NCBI GenBank assembly: GCA_038025085.1
Contig: CM076151.1
Span: 8,995,001 to 9,059,000, forward strand
Reading direction: 5' to 3'
DNA from: Tetragonia tetragonoides
Lineage: Eukaryota; Streptophyta; Magnoliopsida; Caryophyllales; Aizoaceae
DNA: 64,000 nt
The position numbers and the translations under genes were made by a program. The notes under the pieces were generated by a model. That model saw only the letters and a list, made by a program, of their open reading frames with translations, made no database searches and was not told the DNA's origin. This document shows positions 37,168-48,686 of the stretch, in pieces; positions within the stretch are counted from its first letter, which is position 1, and the number at the start of each line of letters is the position of its first letter.

Positions 37168-38049
37168 GAAAAAAAAAAGAAAAGAAAGAAAGAAGGCTTT
37201 CACAAAACCGTTCATAGCATGGATGATTGGATGTGACTTGTGAGTGGAACTATTTCATGGGTTTCACATTTGTATAATAGTCAAGTGGCCAATATGATAA
37301 TTTTGTGCTTACCCTGCCAATTAAGTTTAAACGCAAAGTCTTGTATACTCCTGATGTATACAATCAGGGGCAGACCCATGTATGATAATACAAGGTCCAC
37401 TGATCTCGTACAATACACTAGAGACAACGCAAGTTCTTTTTGGTCTACCAAGGAAGCCCTAAGACTAAGTGTATGCATGGCTTTTGTCAAAATGTATACC
37501 CATTTGACTAGGAACAATAAGGTTGTCATGAAGGATGTGGGTTATCCTTTTTCTTTTTTTCTTTAATTCTTTGTGGAAGACTGGAAGATGATTTCATATC
37601 TTGACGTTCCAGTGGCAGGTTGCGTCCAAAGCATTGCTTATGTGGAAATGATGTCGTGTTTTAATGTGCTTCATGTAGTCATGTTTGATTACTTGAAGGA
37701 GAAATAAGGAGAGTTGGAGCCATAGACGATAGACTCATAGAGTCATAGTGCTTGGTGATTTCTGTTTTTTACGATTTCACAATTACTAGCCATCAAATTT
37801 TAAAAATTTCTTTGTAAATCATTTTCAGTTCAAAATCATTACTCCGCGAAACATAGCCTTAATTCTTATGCATGCTTATATACAGAACAAATTACAAGCA
37901 TCTCTTCAGCCATGCCCTAAGGTACTACCATATACAAAAACGCCAAAGATGCATTCTCTTCTTTCTTCTCATGTCATGCCCTTGATTTTGAAGTGATAAT
38001 ATTATCCTGACTCTTAGCATTTCTTAAACCTTGGCATCCAACTTCACCT
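37168..38049. other. Spacer between MULE copy 1 and the DUF829 gene
   Basis: AT-rich sequence with short frames on both strands around 37240-37566 that look like old transposon debris. No domain was recognised. The last 150 bp are probably the 3' leader of the DUF829 gene. Confidence 0.4.
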
Positions 38050-41000
38050 TCACAACCTTGAGCGGCGAATGCATCTGATGGATTTTGAAGGTGAAAGCTT
38101 ACGTGCAGATGCAACTGGCTGTCCATTTAAAGAACCAGAGAATCTGATATCCCAACCTTCAATGTTTTTAGGGACACATGCATCAAATAGGGCTTGACCT
38201 AGTACACTATGTGCACTGATAGAAGGGCTGCTACTACTTGGAATATTGATTGACCTTTCCTTATGCTCATCTTGTGGGTTCACAGGATCCCATGTGCTTA
38301 AACAATCATCTGTGCCTGTGTGCGGCTTGAATGATGGATCACTTGCCCCGAGATCAAGACCTCCAAGTTTCCACTTGGAGCCGACAGCTGCCTTCTGGAG
38401 ATGGAAGATAAGCTCAGGAATCTCATCATCTGCTCTCTCTACACCGATATTTGGAAATAACTGATGTTGGGTCCTCGAGGAGAAGATTGAAGTTGCCTTT
38501 TCAAGCAACAATGCAACGGCAGCCCCATATTCAGCTGTATAATGCTCATAATGTCCTGCAGCATCAGAGAAACATGCTTGTTAACTGCAGTTCAAAAATG
38601 GGTAACATCAATAACCATCAGGTACAACAAGTTCCCTCAATACAGACCTAGATGAGGAGAGTCTTTCCACTTAACAAGTTCAATGTCTGCCCCAATATCT
38701 TGTAAGCATTGAGCAAAATTGCATATGACTCTACAAGGAGCAAGTTCGTCACTGTCTGAGCAAAAAAAGAGAACTGGTGCTCCCAAGTTCTGCTAGAAAA
38801 AACAGCACTTGTTAATATGAAGCTTGCTGTAGCATGTTGAGAAAGACTTTACAGCTGCATGTAAGAGACAACTTACTGTAGTGGAGTACAGAGCCTTCCA
38901 ATACTCATCATTCTGGGATTCAAAGTTAGTGAGGAAAAGAGCATCAGAACCATAAGTGAACCATTTTGCCATCCATGAAACTAATTTTCTGGCACCTGGG
39001 GCCTTGTGAATGACTGGATGTAAGGTAAATCTTGAGCCCACGTCACTTCTACAATCTAGGGGGCCAGAGTCATACACGAACCCAGTGATACAACTCCTTA
39101 TCAATTGCACGTCATCCTACACCAGGCACCAAAAGATTTTACTCAAAGTAGCAGTACTTCATATTAAATGTCTCCAGAGTACAACTTGAATAGCATGAAT
39201 GCTTAAGTATTGAACATCAATGCCAACAACCACCACCCAGATCCTGCCAAAATAGGATTTGGAGATGGTAAGATGCACGCAGGGTTACCCCTGACATAGA
39301 CCATTAATGCACTGAAATTGTTCAATCTTTTTTTTTTTGCGGACTGGGAAATTGCTCAACTATTAACCAAAACAGAAGATTATTGTGAAGCAGTTAATAC
39401 CTGATTGAGATGTGCTTCAAATGTTTCAGTAAGCATCTGCATATGTAGAAGGTAGAGATCAGGAAAAAGCAATCATATATTTGAGGCAACATAAGATCAT
39501 GCTTTTCATTTTTTTGAGTCCCCAGAATCACCACAATATCCTAGCAGACACTCTACAGAAACGTTTTATGCATGCTAATTCAAGACAGATGTTCACTTGG
39601 AATCACGCCAACACACTCTTGAGCTCCTACCTGAATAACTTTGTACATGCAAGCTTTGGTACCACCAGAGAAAGACGCAAAGACTACAGGACAAGGCTTC
39701 AATCGTAACACCTATAAAAGTAAACAAATAGAGAAAGTGAATTTGCTATATATGAGCTCTGACAGGATATTTGCCAGCTTTTAGCATACCTGAGCTAACT
39801 CAACAAGCATTAAACCACATACAAATTTTCTGATAAACCACTAGTTTTTTTTTGGAGAACTGACTTTACACAGACCTGAATAAGCTCCTTGAGGACAAGA
39901 TAAGCCATTGATGCAGCCCTATCTGGAAGAAAACTGCAAGTCCAACATACATTGTCACACAGTTGAGGAACAAAAAAGGCATCAGTACAAGAACTACTCT
40001 ATCTATTTACAAGTAGTTTCTGATAAGCTTGAACAGCAAGCATCGGACTTTATTTCTTAATAACAATGCCAAGGAATGCACTCAAGATAGAACAAGGATG
40101 CTTTAAAAATGCACTTTATAAGATGTGGACATTTTGATGACAAAAGCTCACAATGGCTTGCCATAGAATTCCGTAAAATATGGAGTCCTCATTACTTAGC
40201 TTCTTATAGGAAGTTCTAATCCTCCTGTAACATAATAGACAGCGGACCCCCCCCCCCTGGCCAAAGAGAGGATTTCAAAAGATGTCTTTTCTGTTCTTCT
40301 CAACTTCACCATATAAGTTGCTCCTTGTAACTGAACCTTCACGAAGTTGTTGGCAATGCAAGAACTTCTCAGCCATAACTCAGCTTCCTTTAACATGTCT
40401 AATAAAGGAGAAGCCATTGCCTTCTTCACACTTATTTTTTCAGATAACATGGGTATCCAAGCTTTGCTTGACTAATCCCATGGGTCTGAAGTAAACGGCC
40501 AGGAAAACCTCCAGTGGCCCTGAGGGGACTCGAACCTGGGACCTCTGGAAGAGATCTCAACGACACTAAACCCAAGATATTGCCCCTTTCTTCACAAGTG
40601 AAAGTCATCAAACATGCAGGCAACCAAACAAAATATTTCAGCAATCTGGTGCCACAGCTGTGCAAAAAAGCATTCAGCTTGGTGGAAACTTATCACAAAC
40701 AACAGGATGTTCCCTTAACCTAGTTCTTGTCGCTCTAATTTCACTTCAAATGAAATACAGAATATCTTCTGAAAACCCTCCTCATAAAGTCATAAAATCA
40801 CATACCCTTCAGGCAACGAATGAAGTCAAAGAGATGCGTATTTTACTGTCTTCCTGCAGTAATTGACAAACTCACAACGACCACAACCACAACCAAGAAA
40901 GTATCCCACTAAGGGCATGCTTGGATTGGGGGTAATGGAACAAATTAAAGGGTAAAACAGAAAGGTGCAGGTGGTGATGGGGTAATGATTAAGGGGGTTA

Positions 41001-41795
41001 TGGAGGAAATGAAGGGGGAAAGGAGGGTAATGCATTACTCTAGGGGGAGGGTGGGTAACTTTTAATCCCCCAAATGGGGGGAATGATTACCCTCCTCTTC
41101 ACAAAATCTAACACCCACCATCCCTCACACCCTCCATTTTAGCCTATAATTCTACCTATTACCCCCTTAATAATTACCCTAATTCCAAGCATGCCCTAAG
41201 GGTGAGGTCTGGGGAGCTCCAGAGACGAACACAGCCTTACCCCTAGGTCGCCTAGTAGAATCCTCAGCAAATACCATTCATATTCTACTGTACATAATCA
41301 TTTCCTAAGTCCCAACTTAATCAAAAGCGAGTTCACTTCACAAGTTTCAGTCCAAGATGGTATAGTTCTGTAATTATAAAACTTCCTTGATATGAAAAAT
41401 CCTCACAACTAGAAAATCAAGACATATGCAACCTTACCCCCAATAAACAAGGTTGTGTTTTTTATTTGTTCACCAACAAACATATCACAAACTAGTGATA
41501 TTGTCCAATCATTCACATCAAAAGTAATAATTATGCAAAAAATGGAAATAAATTGAAATTATGAGAGAGAGCAAGAGACGTACAGTGTAAGAAAGGGAGG
41601 AGAACAAATTAGGGATTTCCAACCGAGAGAACCATAAACAAGAGCCAACTTGTTGAGAAACTCCACAGATGTAATTGAAGCCCATCCAAACATAACCACA
41701 ATCCCTTTTCTCACTCCTCTTTCTCTCTCCTCCACCTTATGATCATGATCATCCCAATACAACTTTCCTCCTTCTCCCCACATTTTCAAATCCAC
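38050..41795 (-). CDS. DUF829/TMEM53-like alpha/beta hydrolase
   Basis: Members of the DUF829 (TMEM53) family have an alpha/beta-hydrolase fold; the plant role and substrate are unknown. Exons 41795-41584, 39933-39876, 39711-39631, 39436-39401, 39116-38877, 38792-38648 and 38555-38050 join to 425 codons plus stop. Seen in order: a short N-terminus with GIVVMFGWASI; CPVVFASFSGGTKACMYK with the likely nucleophile Ser105; GPLDCRSDVGSRFTLHP and YWKALYS typical of the family; CSDSDELAP with candidate acid Asp222 or Asp224; and SPHLGHYEHY with candidate His256/259. A Ser-rich C-terminal extension follows from about residue 290, with no match that I recognise. Exon 6 could start three bases later. 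Intron 1 holds a SINE and a MITE. Confidence 0.92.
40431..40587 (-). mobile_element. Near full-length SINE in DUF829 intron 1
   Basis: Read on the minus strand: a tRNA-like head with B box GGTTCGAGTCC (40536-40526), a body matching the truncated copy at 9645-9748, and an A-run at the end. It is flanked by ttcttcaca at 40422-40430 and 40588-40596, a 9-bp target duplication. The A box is weak (tagtgtcgttg-like). Confidence 0.82.
40913..41196. mobile_element. Tourist/Harbinger-like MITE in DUF829 intron 1
   Basis: 284 bp with inverted ends GGGCATGCTTGGATT and GGGCATGCTTGGAATT, and an exact 3-bp duplication TAA at 40910-40912 and 41197-41199. No coding sequence. It is the cleaner relative of 17411-17704. 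Confidence 0.88.
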
Positions 41796-42357
41796 TAAAA
41801 ATCAAATCTTTAACGCAATTCAATCCCTAAATTACTGAATAGTTGAATTGAACTCGAGAATTGAAGTCAAAAGGCGATGCGATTGGATGAATTTGGGAAA
41901 AAGGCCCAAATTTGGGACATGTTTTTGGGAAGACGAAGAAGATGAACCCTAAGAAAGTTGAATCCAACGAGAATTTAATTAATATAATTTGATGAATTGT
42001 GTGACGAGGAAATTAAATTTGGGTTGTGTCTAATTTGTACTGGATTTGGATGGGTTGATTAAAGGACTGTGAATTTTGGGAATGGGGGAATTCGTAAACT
42101 GAAGGCAGAGCCACTGGTGTGGCGGGTGAATATCCATCCCAACCTATTTCATGGTTTTGCCACCTCATATTCACGTGGGTGTATTATGTATGTCAAATGT
42201 CGTAGAGTATATCCTTTTTGGCTTTCGGCTTTTCCCTAAACAAATGGAGAGAGAAATTGGATAAAATTGGATAAAACTGATAAAATTGAGAAGTCTAACT
42301 GGTAATGGGGAGAAATTGGAGAAAATTGGGTCAAATTGGAAATTTTTATTTTGTGAT

Positions 42358-42360
<3 letters not shown>

Positions 42361-42424
<64 letters not shown>
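42361..42424. repeat. ATT/AAT microsatellite (left half)
   Basis: A trinucleotide run that changes from AAT to ATT phase near 42381. It continues after the MULE at 44079-44146. Confidence 0.95.
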
Positions 42425-42503
42425 GGATTGCTTAATGTAAATTACAAATTGCTTAATGTAAAAAAATTTCCAAAATACCCGCTAATTAATTTTTGGAAAA
42501 ATG

Positions 42504-43220
42504 GATGTGAATAATCCCACATTGGGGCGGTCGTACAAGAATAATCCCACAAATGACTTTCGCCCAGAATAATCCCACAAATTAACGGTGTTGATGCGAG
42601 CGGATTAAATGAAGACGGTGTTAACTTTCCGTAAACTCCTCCATCTTCACCACCGACTCCCTCTTCTCCCTCTTCTCTATTACTGTCATTAATGGCGAAA
42701 GACGGAGAAGGCGGCGAAAGACGGAGAAGGCGGCGAAAATCGAGCTCGCCGCTGGCGATATGTCCACCTAAGCCTATCACAATACCTTGTAATTGGATCG
42801 TCGATGGTAAAATAGCATAGGTTTCGTCGGTAGGGACGAATAAAGTAATCTCAGTCCCACCTTCATCTTCTTCAAACTCATCAATAACCCGAGACGCGCC
42901 CAACATTAAAATCATGATTGTCGATTAATGCTTTGGTGGAGTCTGAGAGATATGGGTATTGTGATAGGATTAAGTAGAAATATCACCGGCATCGAGATCA
43001 TTCGCCGCCATTGAGCTCCGTCTTTCGTCATTAATGACAGTAACAAAGAGGAGAGAGAAGGGTGAGTGGGTGGTGAATATCGAGGAGTTGACGGCATGTT
43101 AACACCGTTTTCATTTAATCCATCCGCGTTAACGCCGTTAATTTGTGGGATTATTCTGGGCTTAAGTCATTTGTGGGATTATTCTTATACGACCGCCCAA
43201 ATGTGAAATTATTCACATAC
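42504..43220. mobile_element. Innermost long-TIR element with captured gene fragment
   Basis: About 717 bp. The arms (about 42504-42700 and 43010-43220) are inverted copies for around 200 bp. They include three spaced repeats of gaataatcccaca per arm, the block ggcggtcgta, and gtcattaatggcgaaagacgg. The loop of about 310 bp holds the FAS1-like fragment. I saw no clear target duplication. Confidence 0.78.
42785..42956 (-). pseudogene. Captured FAS1 (fasciclin)-like gene fragment
   Basis: On the minus strand one frame reads PYLSDSTKALIDNHDFNV, and a shifted frame then reads VIDEFEEDEGGTEITLF and VPTDETYAILP. The latter resembles the H1 segment (TLFxPTDxAF) of fasciclin-like arabinogalactan proteins. 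It is a fragment with a frameshift, so not a working gene. The family call rests on the short H1-like motif. Confidence 0.5.
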
Positions 43221-44077
43221 ATCTTCCTTATTTTGTCAACATTTTGCTTTGCTCCCTGTTCTCTCTTCGTTATCTCCATCCCTCTTCCCTTTCTTTTCCA
43301 TCTTCGACCCAGCCAACCACCGCTCCCACCACCGCCCAGTCGCCCCCTCCCCCCACCACCGCCCAACCACCACCCAGCTACCCAATCTACAACTGGATTT
43401 CAATCAATATGGTTTCCCAAGAAGTGAGAAATGGGCAATTACTCCTATAAAGTACTGTTTAATCTCGTAAAAATGCTCAAACAATGAGTATAAATTGGAC
43501 TATATATCATGAGTTTTCATCATGACCCAAAAGACATTTGATATGAATGATTATCAAAGTCCCCATAACACTACAGTCAAAGCAAACAATGGTAAAAATG
43601 GAAGGAAATGAAGAACCGACTAGTTACTACCAAGAATGAACAATGGAAACAAATCCTTTGGCCCGCTTCGCTTCACTTTTGCACTCTTTAATGCCCAGCC
43701 CCAACCGCCGCCCAGCAACCTCAGCTGCCGCCCAGCAACCCCAGTCGCCGCCCATCAACAACCCCAGCCCTCCAACCACCCTCAAATAAATACTAATAAC
43801 CTACTACCCACAAAACCCTTAAACAATTACTGTACTAATTTTTGAAAAAGAAACTAATCTAAATCATAAAAATTACCTTAATATCATCATAAATTTGATC
43901 AAAAATATTGTTTTTACTGAAATAATCATCCATATTGATTGACTCTAGAGAATGATGGGAGAGAGAGGAAAAGGAAGAATGAGTGGATGCTCCTTTACAA
44001 ATAAAATGGTAGTTTGGAAAATTTTGTGTTAAAAAGATTTACGTTAAGCAATTTGTGATTTATGTTAAACAACTTCA

Positions 44078-44146
<69 letters not shown>

Positions 44147-44240
44147 GTCAATTGGGTCAAACTGTATTTTGTATCTAATAACTGGTGAAAATTGGAAAAA
44201 CTGAAGAAAATTGGGCGAAATTGAAAACACTTGAATAATT

Positions 44241-44942
44241 GTCAAATCAATATAACCTCTCGCTTTCTTTTTTAGGTAACTAAAATAGACTATACCAAAT
44301 TACGAAATATCATTAAGAATAGTTCGATCTTTATAAATTTAACTGAGTTAGTCTTTGCAAATTCTTCTCTTTTCTTTTGCTTTGTTTTGCCTCATTGAGA
44401 ACAGATTAATCTACATAGACGAAAACTTAGTTGTAGCTAGTGATTACCATTCAGTGATAATTATCGTGGAATCATTGAAGAAATAATCACTAATTTGTAA
44501 TCACTATATTTAAATTAATCTAAACCATAGATTGTAAAAATAGAAATCTTAACCGTTCAATTAAAGTCATCCAACTAAACAATTAAATCATTTTTAAAAA
44601 AAGTACAGAACTTACAAAACAACTTAAATTTTGATAAACAAATGTGCAGTACAATATTTGCACGTACACTTTACTATTTGTCGATAAGTTTCTATCTGTG
44701 CTGTTCATTGACAAGTATTCGTGTGTTGTTCAACTCTTGTGGCATTTAGTCTTATCAAACTCTAAGACACTGCACATCAATGTTATTCAGAAATTTCATT
44801 TACATTTTGCCCGAAGCCTAGAATAAAAGACAACACAACAGAACATTATCTAAAACATGCCTCGTGGATCATATACTGATACATAGATCGTCTTTACATA
44901 ATTTCAATTTAGTAAGCGCTATGCGCTAGCGGTTCATATTTA
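44241..44942. other. Spacer between transposon clusters
   Basis: About 700 bp of AT-rich DNA with no recognisable gene; only short frames (for example a 60-codon plus frame at 44644) without similarity that I know. Confidence 0.4.
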
Positions 44943-45145
44943 GACTCTATTTAGTTGGGAAGAATATAATTTTTCTGAAAAATAGTTTTTTTAATATTTG
45001 TCGTTTGGTTTACCATGCGAAGGAAAATATTTTTTGAGGGAAAAAATATTTTCATCTATATAGATAAAAATATTTTCCCGTCAAAAAGAACTAAAGAAGG
45101 AAAATGATTTTCCATTGGTGGGACACTATATCCTCGGAGCACTAA

Positions 45146-45326
45146 GGGCTCGTTCTTTTCAAGTGGTACCAAATAACTGGGAAAAATTGGGCAAACTGGC
45201 GAAAACTGAAAAGTCTAACTGGTAACTGAGAGAAATTGGTAAAAACTGGAAAAATTTGAATAAAACTCGAAAAAGTTGGGGAGAATTGGGAGAAACTGAA
45301 AAGTTTGTATATTTAAATAATCATAC

Positions 45327-45357
<31 letters not shown>

Positions 45358-45689
45358 CATAATAAAATACTAAATTAATTATTATTATTTTTTTATTAGT
45401 ATTATTATTATTATTATTATCGTTATTTATTATTATTACGATAGTGACTTTTATTCATATTTAATTACAAAGTCAACATATGTATTTATTTTTATATTTT
45501 GATTAATATATTTTATATTTAATTATTATGTTTGATATGTCAAAATATAAAACTGGGAAAAATAAGACAAAATTGGGCAAAACTAGGGGAAACTGGGCAA
45601 AATTGGGGCAACTGTATTTTGTAACTGGTAACTGGAAAAAACTGGACAAAATTGGGCAAAACTGGAAACCAGTTGAAAACAACATGCCC
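45146..45689. mobile_element. AACTGG-repeat MITE, uninterrupted copy
   Basis: The left end GGGCTCGTTCTTTTCAA and the inverted right end GGGCATGTTGTTTTCAA match at 14 of 17 bases. Both subterminal regions are arrays of degenerate aactgggcaaaattgg-type repeats, inverted relative to none other: the same strand carries them on both sides of an AAT/ATT-rich centre. Confidence 0.7.
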
Positions 45690-45840
45690 AATGGACTTGA
45701 TCATCGAGTTTGGTTGACGGGACTTCGGGCCATAAATCAAACCCGCACCCGAGTTGATTGGACCTCGTGTCGAACTTTTAGGCCACTTTCTCAATATTGT
45801 TTTTTTCTTCAAATAAGTATAATTTTTTACTCACAAAAAT

Positions 45841-46082
45841 TTGTGTGGACTTAATCCATGGTGAACCAATACTTCACTTGAAGTCACGCCTCTAATAGCG
45901 GAGCTTCCCCTCCCCCATAATTCACCTGGAGTCACCCCTCTAATAGTGGAGCCCCCTTCCTCCATAATTCACCTGGGCCTCTAATAGTGGAGTCACCCCA
46001 TACTTCACCTGGAGCCACGCCTCTAATAATGGAGTCACCCCTCAAAACTTTACTTGGTCTACAGTGGATTAAGTCCACACAA
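45841..46082. repeat. Tandem repeats enclosed by a perfect 18-bp inverted repeat
   Basis: ttgtgtggacttaatcca (45841-45858) is exactly complementary to 46065-46082. Between them lie four imperfect 38-50-bp units containing ttcacctggagtcac and ctctaatagtggag. Probably a small TIR transposon, unclassified. Confidence 0.85.
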
Positions 46083-46569
46083 GACATGTTGTTTTTTACT
46101 CCGATATGCGTTTGAGGTGATTTTTTATTTATTTATGAATTCACCTAACTTTTTGAGATCTATGCAACTATGTTATCAGATTTTATTTTTTTTAAAAAAT
46201 AGTTATATTAGGAAAACTGTTTTATGTTGTAACTAAACAAACGGAAATACATTTTATGTAGAAAATACTTTTGATTTAAAAATAATTTTCAACCCAACCA
46301 AACAGAGCCTTACAAGTTACAACAAAGTTGAAAAATTCCCGTTCCACATGGCAAATCACTTTATATTGGTGTCGATTTTGTTCAGAACAGCCCCATAATT
46401 TTATCTACATTTCTAAAAGCTTTTGATGTCTTCAATACAAGCTATACATCTACAGATTTCTGAGTACCGGAACCATTGAAGAGAAGGTTTTGATCAATTC
46501 ATTATTTAGTTAATTATTCTTTAAGAAAAGTAAGAAATCTCATCATTCAATGAAGGTTTTGTTTAGTAC

Positions 46570-46905
46570 TCCTTCCATCCCAGAGTGTCTGTCATTGTAT
46601 ACTTTTCATGCATGTTAAGAACTGGATAAGGAACTAATGTAGGATTTCCATTAAACAAAGTTTACAATAAACGCAGGACACCGCATTCAATGCTTATTTC
46701 CATAAAATTAAATTTAAAATATGAAATTTAAAAATAAATAATGATAGAAAGAACAATAACATATACTACAGATTCTAACTCGTGCGATATTACTAGCATC
46801 TATTCTCAAGTTGGTGCAAAAGACGCACAAGCAAAACATCCAGATTTCTACATTGGCCGGATTATCTAAATACAAGCTTTATTAGAGCCTGGGATGGACA
46901 ATGGA
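46570..46905. mobile_element. Possible Stowaway-like MITE remnant
   Basis: The left end tactccttccatcccag resembles the Stowaway terminus, and an inverted partner (cctgggatggacaatgg) lies near 46889. The match is short and the right edge uncertain. Confidence 0.4.
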
Positions 46906-47306
46906 ATGGCGCATACGGCATCCCAATAACTTGGGTTAAGTTTCACCTCCAAAACTTACTTTGTCGTTCAAAATATACGATTACTCGTACTATTTTAGTG
47001 TTCAACACAGTGAATGAGTTTCAATTTTCTTTTTTAGACAATGAAGATCTATGTATTTTTGAGGGGGGATTTGGGGTTTTGGTGAAAAACTCTAAATCTA
47101 CTACTTTGATTTTCTTTTTAATCATGTCCCTCTCTCATTCCAATATTTACACATATCTAAAGCGCAAAGTTAACTCTGTTTTTCATTCGAGCAGTGATGA
47201 ACATGCAGGTATTGTTAGGAATTATTATTGTTAGGAATTATTTTTGACGAAAGTAAAATGGGAGATAAATTTTGTATGACAATTAAATGTTGGATAGTCA
47301 ATGTTA

Positions 47307-47683
47307 GAGATGTAAACGACCCGAACAGAGTAGAGTTTTGCTCTATTTGAGTTGGTTCATGGGTCACGGGCTTGACAGTCGAGGCTAAACGAAGTCAAAA
47401 TTATTCACGGACATATAGTTTTCAAATATATATAAATAAAATTAACAAAATATTTATTTTAGTGAAATAATGTAAACAAATTTTCGACGAAATTGAACGA
47501 ATCTTTAAACTTGATATTTCACGAACAAAAACAAGCAGAACACAACCCATTTCAAACTCGACTCGTTTATTAAACGAGTTCGATTGATAAATCTGCTCGA
47601 ACTCGAGTTGTTTACTAATAAACGAGATTTGAACGAGTTTATTCATGAACCTTTTGCAAGTGTATTGATTCGTTCACATTTCT
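47307..47683. mobile_element. hAT-like MITE with Arg/Asn-codon-like gaacgag repeats
   Basis: The left end agatgtaaacga and the inverted right end aaatgtgaacga match at ten of 12 bases. The flanks ATGTTA and ATGCTA suggest a mutated 8-bp duplication. The interior has repeated ctcgaactcgag-type words common in plant hAT MITEs. Confidence 0.55.
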
Positions 47684-48215
47684 ATGCTAACCAATTGTAA
47701 TTTGAATTCCATGTTTTTATATTGCATAAAAATCTTTCAATGCTAGGAAAACTTGACCTGAAAAATGGCTGTTGAAACGAAAGACAAATTCCCATAAACT
47801 AAAAAAGGAAAAATATCAAAAAGAATTGAGACTCTACTGTGGATCCAGATAAGAAGATGATTTCTATTAGGATACAAGTTATATTTCTTTGTTATATTGA
47901 ATGAGTGGTAGTTTCCTATTAGATAGATATTATCTTTATGTTGTATTATATCCTATCTTTTGTATCTTAGCTTAGGTCGGTTATGTTATGTTATGGCGTG
48001 TTATGTTAGCGGCGTGTTATGTTAGAATCGATTGATTAGGATTACTAGGCCTATGTAAAGAGGGCTATAGGTTAAGCGAACCCAGAAGAAATGTGCTAAG
48101 AGATATAATGCATTATACAGGATGCTCTTAATCTAACAGGCAGATATAGGGTGAGTCCCCATGTAACAGGGCAATGGGCAACGTAACGGAGGCGAAACAT
48201 GGAGGGGGAAAGAGT

Positions 48216-48686
48216 TGTTGGAAATATAAGGTATTGATCAATAACAAAATAATATATAAAGGATAGAGTAGATGACTTATCAAATAATCGTTGCGCCGTG
48301 GTATGAGGGCCACTGCCTTGAAAGCGATTTTCGGCACGACTTTGGTGCAAATCGTCTCCGCCGGTCGCTCCCCAAGGTTAACACAACAACCCCAAACAAG
48401 TGCACTCATGGATGGAGGTTTGGAACTTACACAAATACAATTGCCCGGAAACTAATCATACATGGGGATATGAGGAGATGTGTCTTGCTTCACATTCTTT
48501 CTATTTTTTTTTTCTCTAGTGGACATGAACACCCAATTTATAGATGGTAAAATGTAACCTCCCACAACCCATTAAAGTAGCTTTAATGGGTTTATTAGTG
48601 GCACATCATGGGATATGAATTACCCACAATTAATTACAAATCGGTTACAAATCACCCCATAACCTTTGGGTGCCATTATTCCAACA
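48216..48686 (-). repeat. LTR (3' side in element orientation)
   Basis: TG...CA bounded. The purine tract lies just outside at about 48687-48697. Confidence 0.88.

Larger units (their letters stand above)
42425..44076. mobile_element. Mutator-like element, copy 2, inserted in an ATT microsatellite
   Basis: 1652 bp. The left end ggattgcttaatgtaaat and the inverted right end gttgtttaacataaatc align, as do the next blocks (acaaattgcttaatgtaaa versus acaaattgcttaacgtaaa), for about 65 bp. The subterminal right region and the CCACCGCCCA-rich interior resemble copy 1. The flanks are ATT repeats, so a 9-bp duplication cannot be resolved. It contains the nested element 42504-43220. Confidence 0.75.
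42246..44240. mobile_element. Outer AACTGG-repeat MITE split by a later insertion
   Basis: The left piece (about 42246-42424) and right piece (44077-44240) carry the same degenerate aaattggataaaact/aactggtaa repeats and ATT microsatellite as the uninterrupted element at 45146-45689. The two pieces abut when 42425-44076 is removed. The outer ends are eroded. Confidence 0.65.
44943..46309. mobile_element. Harbinger/Tourist-like element hosting two further elements
   Basis: Ends GACTCTATTTAGTTGGG (left) and GGCTCTGTTTGGTTGGG (right, inverted) differ at three of 17 bases. TTA flanks both sides (44940-44942, 46310-46312). Total 1367 bp, of which about 544 bp (45146-45689) and 242 bp (45841-46082) are separate nested units. 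Confidence 0.72.

Noticed and set aside
37240..37566. 108-aa plus and 82-aa minus frames
   Set aside because: No recognisable domain; looks like eroded transposon sequence.
43143..43470. Pro-rich plus frames and a Gly-rich minus frame
   Set aside because: Same low-complexity CCACCGCC sequence inside a transposon; composition artefact.
48128..48409. 93-aa minus frame repeated at 51476-51769
   Set aside because: Present twice only because both lie in the LTRs; no retrotransposon or host domain.
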